A DNA stretch of 64,000 nucleotides from Pyropia yezoensis (Eukaryota; Rhodophyta; Bangiophyceae; Bangiales; Bangiaceae): contig CM020619.1 in NCBI GenBank assembly GCA_009829735.1, positions 31,393,751 to 31,457,750 of the forward strand. Direction: 5' to 3'. A program made the translations under genes and the position numbers. Of this stretch, positions 1-10,098 are shown piece by piece (position 1 is the stretch's first letter; each line of letters begins with the position of its first letter). Below the pieces are notes generated by a model. The model was given only the letters and a program-made list of their open reading frames with translations. It was not told the origin of the DNA and ran no database searches.

Positions 1-3000
1 GTGGTTCCACTTGACCTTCCTTGTCAGGGGTAAGGATATCTCCTTCGTAGAGCTCGGCAATCCCGAGGATAGTTCCCTTCGGGAGGGTGACTGCCTTACG
101 GCGATAGTTCGCCATCACTAGGAGGGACGACCCTCCTGCTGGGAGGTCTATGAGACCGTTGGCCATGGTCAACTCATGGCGCTTGTACGTCCGCAGGTTG
201 GACCGGACTCTGCAGATGCCTGCGAGGTCGCATTTAACCGGGAGGACTGTCTCTGACAACGGCTCAAAGCGAGTTCGCTTGGCCAACCGAAGTGTCTTCG
301 GCTCGACGCTTGCGTACACCTCAGCCACGTTAACGTGGCTCCCTTGTAGCGTCAGGTCCCTGACGATAGCCGTGTGTCCTCGCTTCGTCCCGTCTGCTTC
401 TTGAAGCTCGACGGTCCTCCGGCCTGGCCGGATTGCATCAACGTGAACGTTGATGAAGGTGCACCCCAGTATGCAGGGCACCGATAGGGTCTCACACACC
501 AGGAAGTCGACTTCCGTGGTGAGTTCCCCGATGGTAACCCGCAGCGACATCGCTGCGGTCGTACGAATGAGGCGACCATTCGCGTCCTTGATGGTGGGTC
601 CCCGAGTCACTCTGACTCCCGGAAGCCACTTGTCCGGGAGGGTGTCCCTCCGGATAAGGTTGGGTCCAGCCCCTGTATCCAATACAGGGTAGTACGATCG
701 TGTCGACTGGGGGTCAAGCCCCAGTGTAGCTGATACCTTGAAGTTCTCCAAGGTGAACAGTACGTAGCCTACACCGATATCCGGTGTATCTCGGGCATCC
801 TGAACAGGGCCCTTGTCTGGTTCCATGTGACGGGGCTTCCCGTCCTCTCCTCCCAGCCTTGGAGGTTGGTCATCAATCCCCTGACGCCGTGTCGTCGGGG
901 CCAGAAGGTGTACCCGGGGGTTGATGCGGCGTCGGCTCAACCGCGCTCTCCGTGGGGCCTTCCCCGCGGCAGTCCGGGGTGGCTTGCTAGGGTTACCCCA
1001 GCGACCCCGTGTCGTCCTTCCTCTTACTCGTTTCCCGTGCTCGGCCGGGTACTGTCCTCCGGGGCATCCGAGGGAGGGGGTGCCTCCACGGGGTGCCTCC
1101 TCGACTGCCAGTACTCCTCCTGGAGCTGGCTGCCTACCCGGTGCGGGTCCGGGTACTCTGGCGGGGTACCCCCCGGTGGATGCCTTGCGTTGCGCCATTG
1201 CCCGCCGAGACTCTTCGGGGATGAGTGGGCAGGAAGACACCCAGTGTTGGGGATCCCCACACAACATACATCCGGACGTGCCGGTCCCCCCTTGAGTTCG
1301 CATCGGGGTAGCCCCGTAGCTCCAGTTGCCTGCCTCGGGCGCCCGAGGGCCTGCTCCCTGGTAGGCCTTGGGTCCTTGGGTCAACCGGAACATGGACTCC
1401 CCCAACCGGTTGGGTCGGCCCGCAATCTGCGGAGGTGCCTCCGTGCGCACCGCCCATGTTGGCAAGGGTTGGTGAGGGTTACCCGTCACCGGGGCGTACC
1501 CCGTAGTCCGTACGTACGGGACGCGACGTCCCGTGCCCTCGCTGACCTGGAACTGGGTTCCAGCCGGGGCGATGTACGCTATTGTACCGTGCTCATCAAT
1601 CACCGGCGTCGCCGGTAGCAACAGGTGGCCCTGTTGGTCGACTAGAGGTTCATCCTCACCGGTAGGGGGATGTTCGGTCGCCACCAGTACTGGTGCGGCC
1701 TTACGTTCCACCTTCTCTTGCCTCGGTACCGGGGTAAGATTGGGCTTGCCTCCCTCACCCTTGGGCTTCGGGGCCAAGGCACATTCCGGGTGAAGCACCC
1801 GGTAGGCGTCCCCCAGGGACTTGCACATATGCATCAGTCGACTGAAGTTCGTCCGTGCCGTGTTGGCGCCCCGTGCGGATATCCGCACGTAGTTGGGTAC
1901 TCCTGCGAACAGGATGGCCCGTAGTTCCCCTTCACCGAGGAGCTTCCCCAGCTCGTAGTCGAGCTCTTGAATCCAGCGCACAAACATCTCCTCATCCTCC
2001 CAGCTCTGGGCGGTGGCAGTGCGCAGGGCCCGGTAGTGGTCCTCGCACTTGTCCTCACTGAGGTAACTGCTCAGCAGCTCCTTGAGAATCCCACGGTAAT
2101 CCATGGGGGTGGCCGCAACCCTCATTCCCGGCATCGGGGATGCCTGGCGAAGGATGCCTCGCACCCGTTCATCAACAAAGAACGGGAGGATCTCCAGGGC
2201 CAGCCCCTCGTTAACGAGGGCCTTGTCCGCGGCTGCCTTGAAGCTAGTCAAGAAGCCGATGACTGCCAACGGGCGTCCGTTGGGGCCCCCGAACATAGGG
2301 ATTCCCTTCATAAGGGTCTGCATAGAGCGGATCGCCCAATGCGACGTATTACGCATCGATTCCGATACGGTGGGAGAGCGGTCCTCCAAACGATAACGTT
2401 CGGGAGTCAGTACCGACCGGAAGACCTCGTTGACGATCTCCGTGTCAGCGTCCTGGATATCCAGTCGTTTAGCCAGTTGATGAGCAAACTCATCGGACTC
2501 CATCCGCTTCAGTAGGCTCGCAGTTACCTGCGCGGTCATAGCTTCCACCACTGAAGATGGTACTTCAGGCGTCGGCAGCTCGGGAACCCGAGTTTCCTGG
2601 CCTCCTTCGTCGTGGAGGTACTGTGAGAGGGTACCCCCTCCCCCAATAACCGACTCTCCACCGGCGTAAGTTTCCGCCGGGTCGTGTCCGCGGAGTCCGC
2701 TTCGGGTGCTTCGAGCGTATCGCTCCGTGTGACTCCGTTCCAACTCTGCCGACGAGTCGGATCCATACCCCATTGTGTCCGGGGGTTGCCCAGGAGTAGC
2801 AACACCGGGGTTGACCCTGGTGGACTCCGAAGGTAGTCCGGCCGGTTCGAACCGTACCGGTGTGGGAGGGATACGACGGGGTAACGTCGTATGCCGTGCT
2901 GACATCAGCACCACCATCGCGTCCTCCGTCCGATCTTGACGGGCGTCGAGCCCGGAAAACCGGGCCTCGATGCGGGCCAATGATGCCATCAGGGAATCCC

Positions 3001-3220
3001 CTGGTGAAGGAGGAGGCGGAGTGAGGTCGGTCGACGACAGTTGAGGTGGGCCCCCGCCTCCTGCCGTCCGAGCCGTGCCAAACGTCGATCCGGCACCGGA
3101 AAGCATTGGCGTCTCAATGTTGTTGATCGGGTTCCCGATCCCGGTTCCCGTAGTCACCTCCGGGGTCGGCGTCGACGCCGATCCGTAATCTTGAACGTTC
3201 CCCGTCTCTTGGGTAGACAT
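1..3220 (-). CDS. gag-pol: Gag-Pol polyprotein, family A (partial, in-frame fusion)
   Basis: Open from ATG at 3220 (MSTQETGN...) to base 1, about 1073 codons, with no stop in the window. Order: a Ser/Pro-rich N-terminus; a capsid-like region (about 2500-1850) matching gag of A3; a CCHC knuckle C-x2-C-x4-H-x4-C (CMLCGDPQHWVSSC) near 1260; then an aspartic protease motif LDTGAG near 680 and the start of the pol spacer. In A3 gag ends after a GGGAAAC heptamer and pol lies in the -1 frame. Here a 13-bp tandem duplication near 1081-1100 shifts gag into the pol frame, so Gag and Pol are fused without frameshifting. Position 2735, where A2 and A3 carry TAA, is a GAA codon here. Whether the fused version is functional is unknown. 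Confidence 0.85.
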   Translation of the reverse strand, partial: MSTQETGNVQDYGSASTPTPEVTTGTGIGNPINNIETPMLSGAGSTFGTARTAGGGGPPQLSSTDLTPPPPSPGDSLMASLARIEARFSGLDARQDRTEDAMVVLMSARHTTLPRRIPPTPVRFEPAGLPSESTRVNPGVATPGQPPDTMGYGSDSSAELERSHTERYARSTRSGLRGHDPAETYAGGESVIGGGGTLSQYLHDEGGQETRVPELPTPEVPSSVVEAMTAQVTASLLKRMESDEFAHQLAKRLDIQDADTEIVNEVFRSVLTPERYRLEDRSPTVSESMRNTSHWAIRSMQTLMKGIPMFGGPNGRPLAVIGFLTSFKAAADKALVNEGLALEILPFFVDERVRGILRQASPMPGMRVAATPMDYRGILKELLSSYLSEDKCEDHYRALRTATAQSWEDEEMFVRWIQELDYELGKLLGEGELRAILFAGVPNYVRISARGANTARTNFSRLMHMCKSLGDAYRVLHPECALAPKPKGEGGKPNLTPVPRQEKVERKAAPVLVATEHPPTGEDEPLVDQQGHLLLPATPVIDEHGTIAYIAPAGTQFQVSEGTGRRVPYVRTTGYAPVTGNPHQPLPTWAVRTEAPPQIAGRPNRLGESMFRLTQGPKAYQGAGPRAPEAGNWSYGATPMRTQGGTGTSGCMLCGDPQHWVSSCPLIPEESRRAMAQRKASTGGYPARVPGPAPGRQPAPGGVLAVEEAPRGGTPSLGCPGGQYPAEHGKRVRGRTTRGRWGNPSKPPRTAAGKAPRRARLSRRRINPRVHLLAPTTRRQGIDDQPPRLGGEDGKPRHMEPDKGPVQDARDTPDIGVGYVLFTLENFKVSATLGLDPQSTRSYYPVLDTGAGPNLIRRDTLPDKWLPGVRVTRGPTIKDANGRLIRTTAAMSLRVTIGELTTEVDFLVCETLSVPCILGCTFINVHVDAIRPGRRTVELQEADGTKRGHTAIVRDLTLQGSHVNVAEVYASVEPKTLRLAKRTRFEPLSETVLPVKCDLAGICRVRSNLRTYKRHELTMANGLIDLPAGGSSLLVMANYRRKAVTLPKGTILGIAELYEGDILTPDKEGQVEP

Positions 3221-3427
3221 AGTCACAATCAGTCAACCGACGTAACAATCACCACGAATAAGAGAGCGAGGGGGTAGGTTGGGGAGAGTAACAGTAGATC
3301 ACAGTCAAAGGTAAAAACTCAACACAATCGATCAGGTCGCAACACGACGAGTACAAGAAAAGGACCGGATCCCTATCCGTGTGCCAGGGCCGAAGACGGC
3401 GTCACCACAAGGGGGACGGAAACCCGT

Positions 3428-3444
3428 CCCCTGCTGCTCCACCA
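3428..3444 (-). other. Primer-binding site of A1
   Basis: Read on the minus strand, TGGTGGAGCAGCAGGGG begins one base after the LTR end. It is complementary to a tRNA 3' end ending in CCA. The same 17-mer follows the 5' LTRs of A2, A3, B1 and B3. I did not identify the tRNA. Confidence 0.7.
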
Positions 3445-3445
3445 A

Positions 3446-3808
3446 TGTAGCACAATAGGTATCCGTCGCACGTCCACTCTCAGGGAACACTCACCAAGGG
3501 GGATCGGCACTAACGTCACCGGGAGGCCAAGGTTGCTGTCCTTGGAGCGCAAGCCACGGGACCAAGATGGGAGCCCAAATGGGAGGGGTTTGTTGTTCTA
3601 CCTTGGCCGGCGGTGGATTCGCCGCCGGCCCCCTCGTTAAAAACCCTCGGAGACACTACGAACTACCCTCCACCCCAAGATGCAAGTCCCTCTGGTCATA
3701 CGTAACTTATAGATACCGTGACCAGTACGAACTCTCAAATTGAAAGTTAAGGGTCAGAAGGAGCCCCCCTAATACTAGGGTCACAATACGGCCGACCATA
3801 TTGCTACA
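3446..3808 (-). repeat. LTR-A of A1 (5' LTR)
   Basis: A 363-bp copy of LTR-A with termini TGTAGC...GCTACA. It is collinear with the copies at 9731-10093, 37667-38029 and 52621-52983. It contains the GC-rich inverted repeat typical of this LTR (about 3610-3640). Confidence 0.9.
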
Positions 3809-4187
3809 GCCGGTTATTGACATGTGAAGTATCATGACCTCCCGTGGCAATGACCTGTCGACACCGAAAGCAGCGGAGGCAGCGTAGGGCACCGAGTCAC
3901 AATTGCGTGAGGCGCCCGCTCTCTCACTGACACCGCTGACACTCGCAATGAAGCACGCACAGGTAGCTAACAGAGCTCAGACGGGGGGACATACCACGGT
4001 ACACGCGAGCGGGAAGCGATGTGGCTCAGGGGGTGACGTATGGCTGAGGCGCCACGAGTGACAGGCGCAAGCAGCCGTCGACGGTCACTTGGAAATTGAG
4101 CATGGCGCACGCCGCCACATGCCCCGTAGACAATCGCTTCTGCACTACCAGCACCGGCAAAGAGATTGACCGTGTGGGAAGCCAGCT
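3809..4187. other. Unique spacer between A1 and B1
   Basis: Non-repeat sequence whose other half resumes at 18336, because B1 inserted here (TSD CAGCT at 4183-4187 and 18331-18335). Joined across B1 a short frame from ATG 4102 would read about 48 codons, with no recognisable domain. I see no convincing gene. Confidence 0.6.
4183..4187. repeat. Target-site duplication CAGCT, left of B1
   Basis: CAGCT directly abuts the first base of LTR-B at 4188 and is repeated at 18331-18335 after its last base. A 5-bp TSD is the usual size for Ty3/gypsy integrases. Confidence 0.85.
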
Positions 4188-4765
4188 TGCAGCATCCCTG
4201 ACTCCGACTTGGCGCCGACCCAGGACTGCAACCAGAGGGCACCAGGTGCCAGACCACGCCCGCCGTGTCGTGATGGTTGGCGGCCGTGGCCCGCGCCCGG
4301 CACTGGGATGCGGTGGACTACGCTACCCACACGTGAGAGAGGGATTTCTGATGGGTTTTTGCATACTTGTGAGGGACTTGATTTGAGAGAATTTGGGTGT
4401 GAGATTAGTGAGTGGGAATAGATTTAGTAGTGATAGTGGCCCCCGACCTGACGAGGTTAGACTCGGGTCGGGGCCACTCGGGGGTATGGGGGGGGCTACC
4501 TGGCCAACGTGCCGAGGCTCCCCCAGACGCACGTTAAGAGGGACAGCGAGGCGCCCTTGGCCCGCGCCCTCAAGAAAAAGACAACTGCGCGTTTGCGTCC
4601 TCTTCCCCGTGTGCACTACCGTGCGTATCTGTTTGCTCTGCGAGCAGGCACGTGGGGCAACAGGCATACCACTCTCGTAGTTCCCCTTTCTGTGTTACCT
4701 GTCACTTTCCTTCGAGGTCCGAGGGGTATTGACACGTGTCAGAGAGGATCGAGTTTTGTACCACA
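4188..4765 (+). repeat. LTR-B, 5' LTR of B1
   Basis: 578 bp, TGCAGCATCC...GTACCACA; the other LTR-B copies start TGTAGC and are 571 bp. It includes an inverted repeat at 4436-4477 (GTGGCCCCCGACC against GGGTCGGGGCCAC). The last bases carry a T-rich TTTTGTA stretch; in other copies this is TTTTATA, which on the opposite strand reads TATAAAA. Confidence 0.9.
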
Positions 4766-4769
4766 TATT

Positions 4770-4786
4770 TGGTGGAGCAGCAGGGG
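4770..4786 (+). other. Primer-binding site of B1
   Basis: TGGTGGAGCAGCAGGGG, four bases after the 5' LTR. It is identical to the family A site, so both families appear to prime from the same tRNA. Confidence 0.7.
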
Positions 4787-4974
4787 ATTGGAGTGTTTGA
4801 GAAGAGACATTTGGTAGCAGCGGTTGGGTTGTTCCTGTTCTGTCTTTTTCTGTGGTTTGAGAATTATTTGCACCCGCTCACGGGGATCCCATTCCTCGCT
4901 CTCCAACCCCTCTCTTGTAGTCTTGCGATCTTTGGGCACGCAAGCAACTGGACTCTGGCTGTCAAGAGACCAAC

Positions 4975-6735
4975 ATGGCTACCCTCCCTGGCACGACGGT
5001 GCCCGAAGGGGTAGACCCCGCGTCCCTCGACGCATCCCTGGTCACCGCGGGGGACGGTGCCCAGCCCGGCGTTCTCCCTTCGGGTGAAGCGGACCTGGGC
5101 GTGACACCCGGTAGCGGACTGGAGTCTTTAGGCAGCCATGTACCACTTGCTCCCGTTCCTCCGGCTGCTCCTCCTGTGGGAGCCACCCCGGGGTAAACGG
5201 CGTTTGAGTCCGCTCGCAGCAGACGTCTCCCTCCTGTCGGTTCTACTCCTGAACTTCCAGGGATAGCCCCTGGTGTGTTTACTCCTGGACCTACACATGG
5301 CAGCTGGGTGTATACACCTCTTCCTGTGGGCGCTAGCAGGGCCAGGGGCACCGCTGCAACTGGTTCTACGGGTCACCCTGAGACCTCAACTCCTGGGACC
5401 GGCGAAGCTTTTCCTCCCCTTGCGTCCTATGGGGCGGGGAGCTCCAAGACCGGTAACCGGAGCAGCCGGAGGCGTCGGCGTCGTCGTCGTCGCTCTAGCA
5501 CCAGCGAGACTTGTTCCTCCAGCTCTGAGAAGTGATATGACTGGGACGCATCTCCTGGTCCCACCCGGCGCAGGCTAGTCGAGTTTGACTTCCCTGCCCA
5601 CCAAGTGGGGGATGCCACCCAGAACGAGGTCACGTATAGAGGTAACTACCGGCTGGAGATCCAAGACCACGGTTACACTCGGAAGATGGCCAAGAAGATG
5701 GCATCCCCGAACCAGTGAATGCAGCCGAGCTTCGGGGGATATCCTAAGTTTTCCGGGAAGAAGCCGGCGCTTATCTTTGCCCTCCTGCGCCGGTTTGTCA
5801 AGGCATGCAATGACAACGATGTGTCCGAGGGCAAGGCTCTCTACCTCCTGGTTAACTTCATGACCGGAGAAGCGGAACAGCGGTTTGCACTGGTTCTACC
5901 AGACTCTGCCGGACACATTGTCGGGCGTACCGTTGCGAGTTGTCCGGAGGCGGTCAACTGGCTCCTGTCCAACTACGCTGACGCGGACTCCCTGCGCAAG
6001 GCAGTGGGCAGGTTGAACCGGGCAACCATGGAACGACAAGAGACTCCAGAGGCCTTCGCCCGCCGTGTCCGGGAGATGAGCGAGGCTTGTGGCAACGTTT
6101 ACCCTGAGGACAGGCTCAAGATGACCTTCTCGGAAGGGCTTCCTGAATATCTTCAAGTGGATGCGGAGAACTACAACCAGAAACATCAAGAACAGACCTT
6201 CCAGCAGTTGACGGCCTACACCCAGGGCAAGTACCGGCAAGCCAAGGCCCTCCAAGCTCCCATGGTATCAACTTCCAAGCCGTTGTCGCGAGTTCGTCCC
6301 GGACCCGACAAGTATAAGGGAGGTGATAGCCCTGTACCGGTACTCGCAGTTGGCGAGGCCTCACCCGTGGGGTCAGGAGACAAGTGCCGCGGCTTCGTTT
6401 CTAAGGAGCAACCTTCCCTAGTCGCCTCCACGCAGGTCAGGAACCAGCGATTCCGGTCTTATTGGCTGTGCCAGAAGGAGAGCTACATGTCCTACCAGTG
6501 CCCGACCATTCCCAAGGACCTCCAGGAGAAACTCAAGCGTCAAGGACTAGTGCTTGCAAAGGCGGTCAACTGGGCTGACCGGCGAGCACCCTCCGAGATG
6601 GACAATGCACAGGTACACGCAATCCGGGTGGCAACCTTGCAGAGCATCACGGAGGCTCTGGCAAGGGAAGCTCTTACGGACTTTCACCTGGAGACCAAAG
6701 CCTCTAAGAAATCCTCGGACCCGGGAAACGAGTAG
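4975..6735 (+). pseudogene. gag: Gag of family B, first copy in B1 (three nonsense codons)
   Basis: Frame from ATG 4975 (MATLPGTT...) to TAG 6735, 587 codons, broken by TAA at 5194-5196, TGA at 5533-5535 and TGA at 5716-5718. The matching positions in the copy at 52984-53637 or in B3 are sense codons, so these are lesions. The N-terminal 220 codons are Pro/Gly/Thr-rich, then an Arg-rich and Ser-rich patch (5461-5530). The capsid-like core covers about 5740-6250. A degenerate zinc knuckle lies near 6468; its first Cys is Tyr here. The protein ends Pro-Gly-Asn-Glu at a GGGAAAC heptamer. At 5624-5628 this copy keeps the empty target site where A is inserted in B3. Confidence 0.85.
6723..6729 (+). 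promoter_or_regulatory. -1 ribosomal frameshift heptamer GGGAAAC (B1, first gag)
   Basis: The bases read G GGA AAC in the gag frame, the X XXY YYZ pattern for -1 slippage, two codons before the gag stop. The pol frame is exactly the -1 frame and is open from here. Confidence 0.7.
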
Positions 6736-8233
6736 GGCAGGCGCTCTCCCCAAGTGTCTTCCCGAATCCCCGACGGCGGGGTACTTCTACCCGTTCTCCC
6801 CTTGCGTGCCGGGAGAAAGGACGGCAGTTACCTGCTCAACTGGTAGCCGCCTGGACACCCTGTTTGTTCAAGGGGACCTTGCTCGTCCTGCGTAAGGAAA
6901 ACCTCAAGATTAATGCTCGTATGCGTGTGGGGGATAGCCTCCCCCAAGCTGTTACGCCGGTGGTTGACACGGGAGCCGGACCAAGCGTCATCACTCAGAA
7001 CCTGTTACCTCCGGGCTGGCGTCGACATGCCTGGAGAGCGCCTACCAAAACACACATTGTCGACGCATCAGGTCAAACCCTACGACCGCTGGGCCGTCTT
7101 CCTGTCGCCATCCATGTCAACAATGAACCAATGCTTTTCTTCTTTCTAGTAGTCAAGACTCTCTCGGTCCCCCTCGTCCTAGGCTGGGACTTCAAGAAGC
7201 TGCATGTCAAGAGTGTCATGCCCGGAGAAGGGAAGGTCCAGTTCAACCATGGAATTGTGTCGCCGGTGCTGGAGCATCTGGACGCCAAGGTTCGTGTAGT
7301 CATGAACAAGAAGGAACGCATCCCACCCTCTATCTTGACTCTCTTCAAACCGGTGCTCCTACCTCCTCGCTCGGAGACCAAGGTTCAAGTAACCACCCGG
7401 ACTACGGGTCAATGCCTGATCTACGGACGTAAGGAATTTCTGGCGAAACACCGGTTATGCTTGGCCCACGGACATCACAAGAAGGTGGAAAGGCACACCC
7501 CATTCTCGGTACTAATCGTCAACGTGAGCCGGAAGCCAATAACCCTAGCCAAGGGCACTCGAGTTGGAACAGAAGAGCGTTACCGGGGGTCTGCCCGTCC
7601 CATGAGCAAGGGGGACCTCTTGAACCTGCAACAAGAACTTGCATCCAACCTAACGGCCTTAGACGTACCTCCGGAACAGGAGCGCGCTGGCAGCGTCACC
7701 CCGAAGCCCGATCAAGCACCACCCGGGATGCCGAATGTCAACCAAGAAAATGTTCCTCCCGACTTGAAGGAGGCACTGGAGAAGCTTCTCCAGGAATATC
7801 GGCACCTGTGGTCTGGAGAGCTGGGCAAGATGGACGCCACCCTACACCGGACTCAACTCAAGCCAGATGCCAAACCAGTGCACCTGCAACCATACCGGGC
7901 TGGACCTCATCGCCGGGATGAGATTGAGAAGCAGGTTAACAAGATGCTCAAGATGGATGTTATCGGGCCGTCTGATGGCGAGTGGGCCTTCCCGGTGGTA
8001 GTCGTCCCGAAACCTGGCGGTCACTCCCGTTTCTGCGTTGAATACAGGTGCCTGAACGAGATGACAGTCAAGGATGTATACCAGATACCCCGGATGACCG
8101 ATTGCATCGACTTGGACGATTGCATCGACTTTCTTGGTGATGGCACCCTCTTCTCAACGCTGGATTGTAATGCCGGATACTGGCAGATCCCCCTGGCTGA
8201 CGAGGACAAGGACAAGACCACCTTCACGTGCCC
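6726..8233 (+). pseudogene. pol: Pol of family B, truncated in RT (first copy in B1)
   Basis: The -1 frame relative to gag is open from the slippery site to 8233. It contains the aspartic protease motif VDTGAGPSVI (about 6962-6991), a linker, and the front of reverse transcriptase up to the TLDCNAGYWQIP block (about 8158-8195). It stops at the breakpoint before the catalytic Y-x-D-D box, where reversed family A gag begins. Without RT active site, RNase H or integrase it cannot be functional. Confidence 0.85.
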
Positions 8234-9505
8234 CAGCTCGTAGTCGAGCTCTTGAATCCAGCGCACAAACATCTCCTCATCCTCCCAGCTCTGGGCGGTG
8301 GCAGTGCGCAGGGCCCGGTAGTGGTCCTCGCACTTGTCCTCACTGAGGTAACTGCTCAGCAGCTCCTTGAGAATCCCACGGTAATCCATGGGGGTGGCCG
8401 CAACCCTCATTCCCGGCATCGGGGATGCCTGGCGAAGGATGCCTCGCACCCGTTCATCAACAAAGAACGGGAGGATCTCCAGGGCCAGCCCCTCGTTAAC
8501 GAGGGCCTTGTCCGCGGCTGCCTTGAAGCTAGTCAAGAAGCCGATGACTGCCAACGGGCGTCCGTTGGGGCCCCCGAACATAGGGATTCCCTTCATAAGG
8601 GTCTGCATAGAGCGAATCGCTCGGTGCGAGGTCGTACGCATCGATTCCGATACGGCAGTGGATCGGTCTTCCAAATGATAACGTTCGGGAGTCAGTACCG
8701 ACCGGAAGACTTCGTTGACGATCTCCGTGTCCGCGTCCTGGATATCGAGTCGCTTCGCCAGTTGATGAGTGAACTCATCGGACTCCAACCAATTCAGTAA
8801 GCTCGCAGTAACCTGCGCTGTCATCGCTTGCATCAGTGACGCTGGAACTTCAGGCGTCGGCGCCTCGGGTACCCGAGTTGCCTGGCTTCCGTCGTCGAGG
8901 GGGTAATGGAAGACGGTACCGTCTCCCCCCATCGCCGACTCTGTTCCGGCGTAAGTGTCCGCCGGACCATGTCTGCGGAGCCCGCTCTGGGTGCTCCGAG
9001 CGTAGCGCTCCGTATGGCTACGTTACAACTCAGCCGACGAGGCGGATCCATACCCCGCCGTGTCCGGGGGTTGTCCAGGAGTAGCAACACCAGGGTTGAC
9101 CCTGGTGGACTACGAAAGTAGTCCGGCCGGTTCGAATCGTACCGGGGTGGGAGGGATACGACGGGGTAACGTCGTATGGCGTGCTGACATCAGCACCACC
9201 ATCGCGTCCTCCGTCCGCTCCTGGCGAGCGTCGAGTCCGGAAAACCGGGCCTTGATGCGGGCCAATGATGCCATCAGGGAATCCCCTGGTGAAGGAGGAG
9301 GCGGAGTGAGGTCGGTCGACGACAGTTGAGGTGGGCCCCCGCCTCCTGCCGTCCGAGCCGTGCCAAACGTCGATCCGGCACCGGAAAGCATTGGCGTCTC
9401 AATGTTGTTGATCGGGTTCCCGATCCCGGTTCCCGTAGTCACCTCCGGGGTCGGCGTCGACGCCGATCCGTAATCTTGAACGTTCCCCGTCTCTTGGGTA
9501 GACAT
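8234..9505 (-). pseudogene. gag: Gag of family A, truncated (A2)
   Basis: Frame from ATG 9505 (MSTQETGN...) to the breakpoint at 8234, interrupted in frame by TAG at 9110-9112 and TAA at 9023-9025. The TAA is shared with A3 at 38735-38737 and replaces a Glu codon found in A1. It keeps the N-terminal Pro/Thr-rich region and the capsid-like region and lacks the zinc knuckle. Past the junction the frame continues into B pol read backwards, an artefact. Confidence 0.85.
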
Positions 9506-9712
9506 AGTCACAATCAGTCAACCGACGTAACAATCACCACGAATAAGAGAGCGAGGGGGTAGGTTGGGGAGAGTAACAGTAGATCACAGTCAAAGGTAAA
9601 AACTCAACACAATCGATCAGGTCGCAACACGACGAGTACAAGAAAAGGACCGGATCCCTATCCGTGTGCCAGGGCCGAAGACGTCGTCACCACAAGGGTG
9701 ACGGAAACCCGT

Positions 9713-9729
9713 CCCCTGCTGCTCCACCA
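9713..9729 (-). other. Primer-binding site of A2
   Basis: Same 17-mer as in A1, one base from LTR-A, minus strand. Confidence 0.7.
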
Positions 9730-9730
9730 A

Positions 9731-10093
9731 TGTAGCACAATTGGAATCCGTCGCACGTCCACTCTCAGGGAACACTCACCAAGGGGGATCGGCACTAACG
9801 TCACCGGGAGGCCAAGGTTGCTGTCCTTGGAGCGCAAGCCACGGGACCAAGATGGGAGCCCAAATGGGAGGGGTTTGTTGTTCTACCTTGGCCGGCGGTG
9901 GATTCACCGCCGGCCCCCTCGTTATAAACCCTCGGAGACACTACTAACTACCCTCCACCCCAAGATGCAAGTCCCTCTGGTCATACGTAACTTATAGATA
10001 CCGTGACCAGTACGGACTCTCAAGTTAAAAGCCAAGGAATAGAAGTAGCCCCCCTAACATTAGGGTCACAATACGGCCAACCATATTGCTACA
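9731..10093 (-). repeat. LTR-A of A2
   Basis: 363 bp, TGTAGC...GCTACA in minus orientation. It is followed by ACAAG and then B gag, the right-hand half of the A-in-B insertion site. Confidence 0.9.
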
Positions 10094-10098
10094 ACAAG

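Larger units (their letters stand above)
1..3808 (-). mobile_element. Family A Ty3/gypsy element A1 (5' part, runs off window)
   Basis: Minus-strand LTR retrotransposon: 5' LTR at 3446-3808, primer-binding site at 3428-3444, then a long gag-pol frame that leaves the window at base 1. It is the same family as the complete copy at 37667-52983. The base just outside the LTR begins gccgg (3809-3813), so its TSD partner lies beyond the left edge. It is not bordered by family B sequence, so this is an insertion independent of A2 and A3. Its coding region is the cleanest of the three family A copies. Confidence 0.9.
8234..10093 (-). mobile_element. Family A fragment A2 (reversed) inside B1
   Basis: Carries the reverse-oriented 5' end of a family A element: LTR-A (9731-10093), primer-binding site, leader and about 60% of gag. 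Its right end meets family B at the TSD base string ACAAG (10094-10098), exactly as A3 does in B3. Its left end is an abrupt breakpoint in gag joined to B pol. Confidence 0.85.

Noticed and set aside
8021..8932. 303-codon minus-strand frame crossing 8234
   Set aside because: It fuses reversed family A gag to the antisense of B pol across a recombination junction; the C-terminal part is not a real protein.
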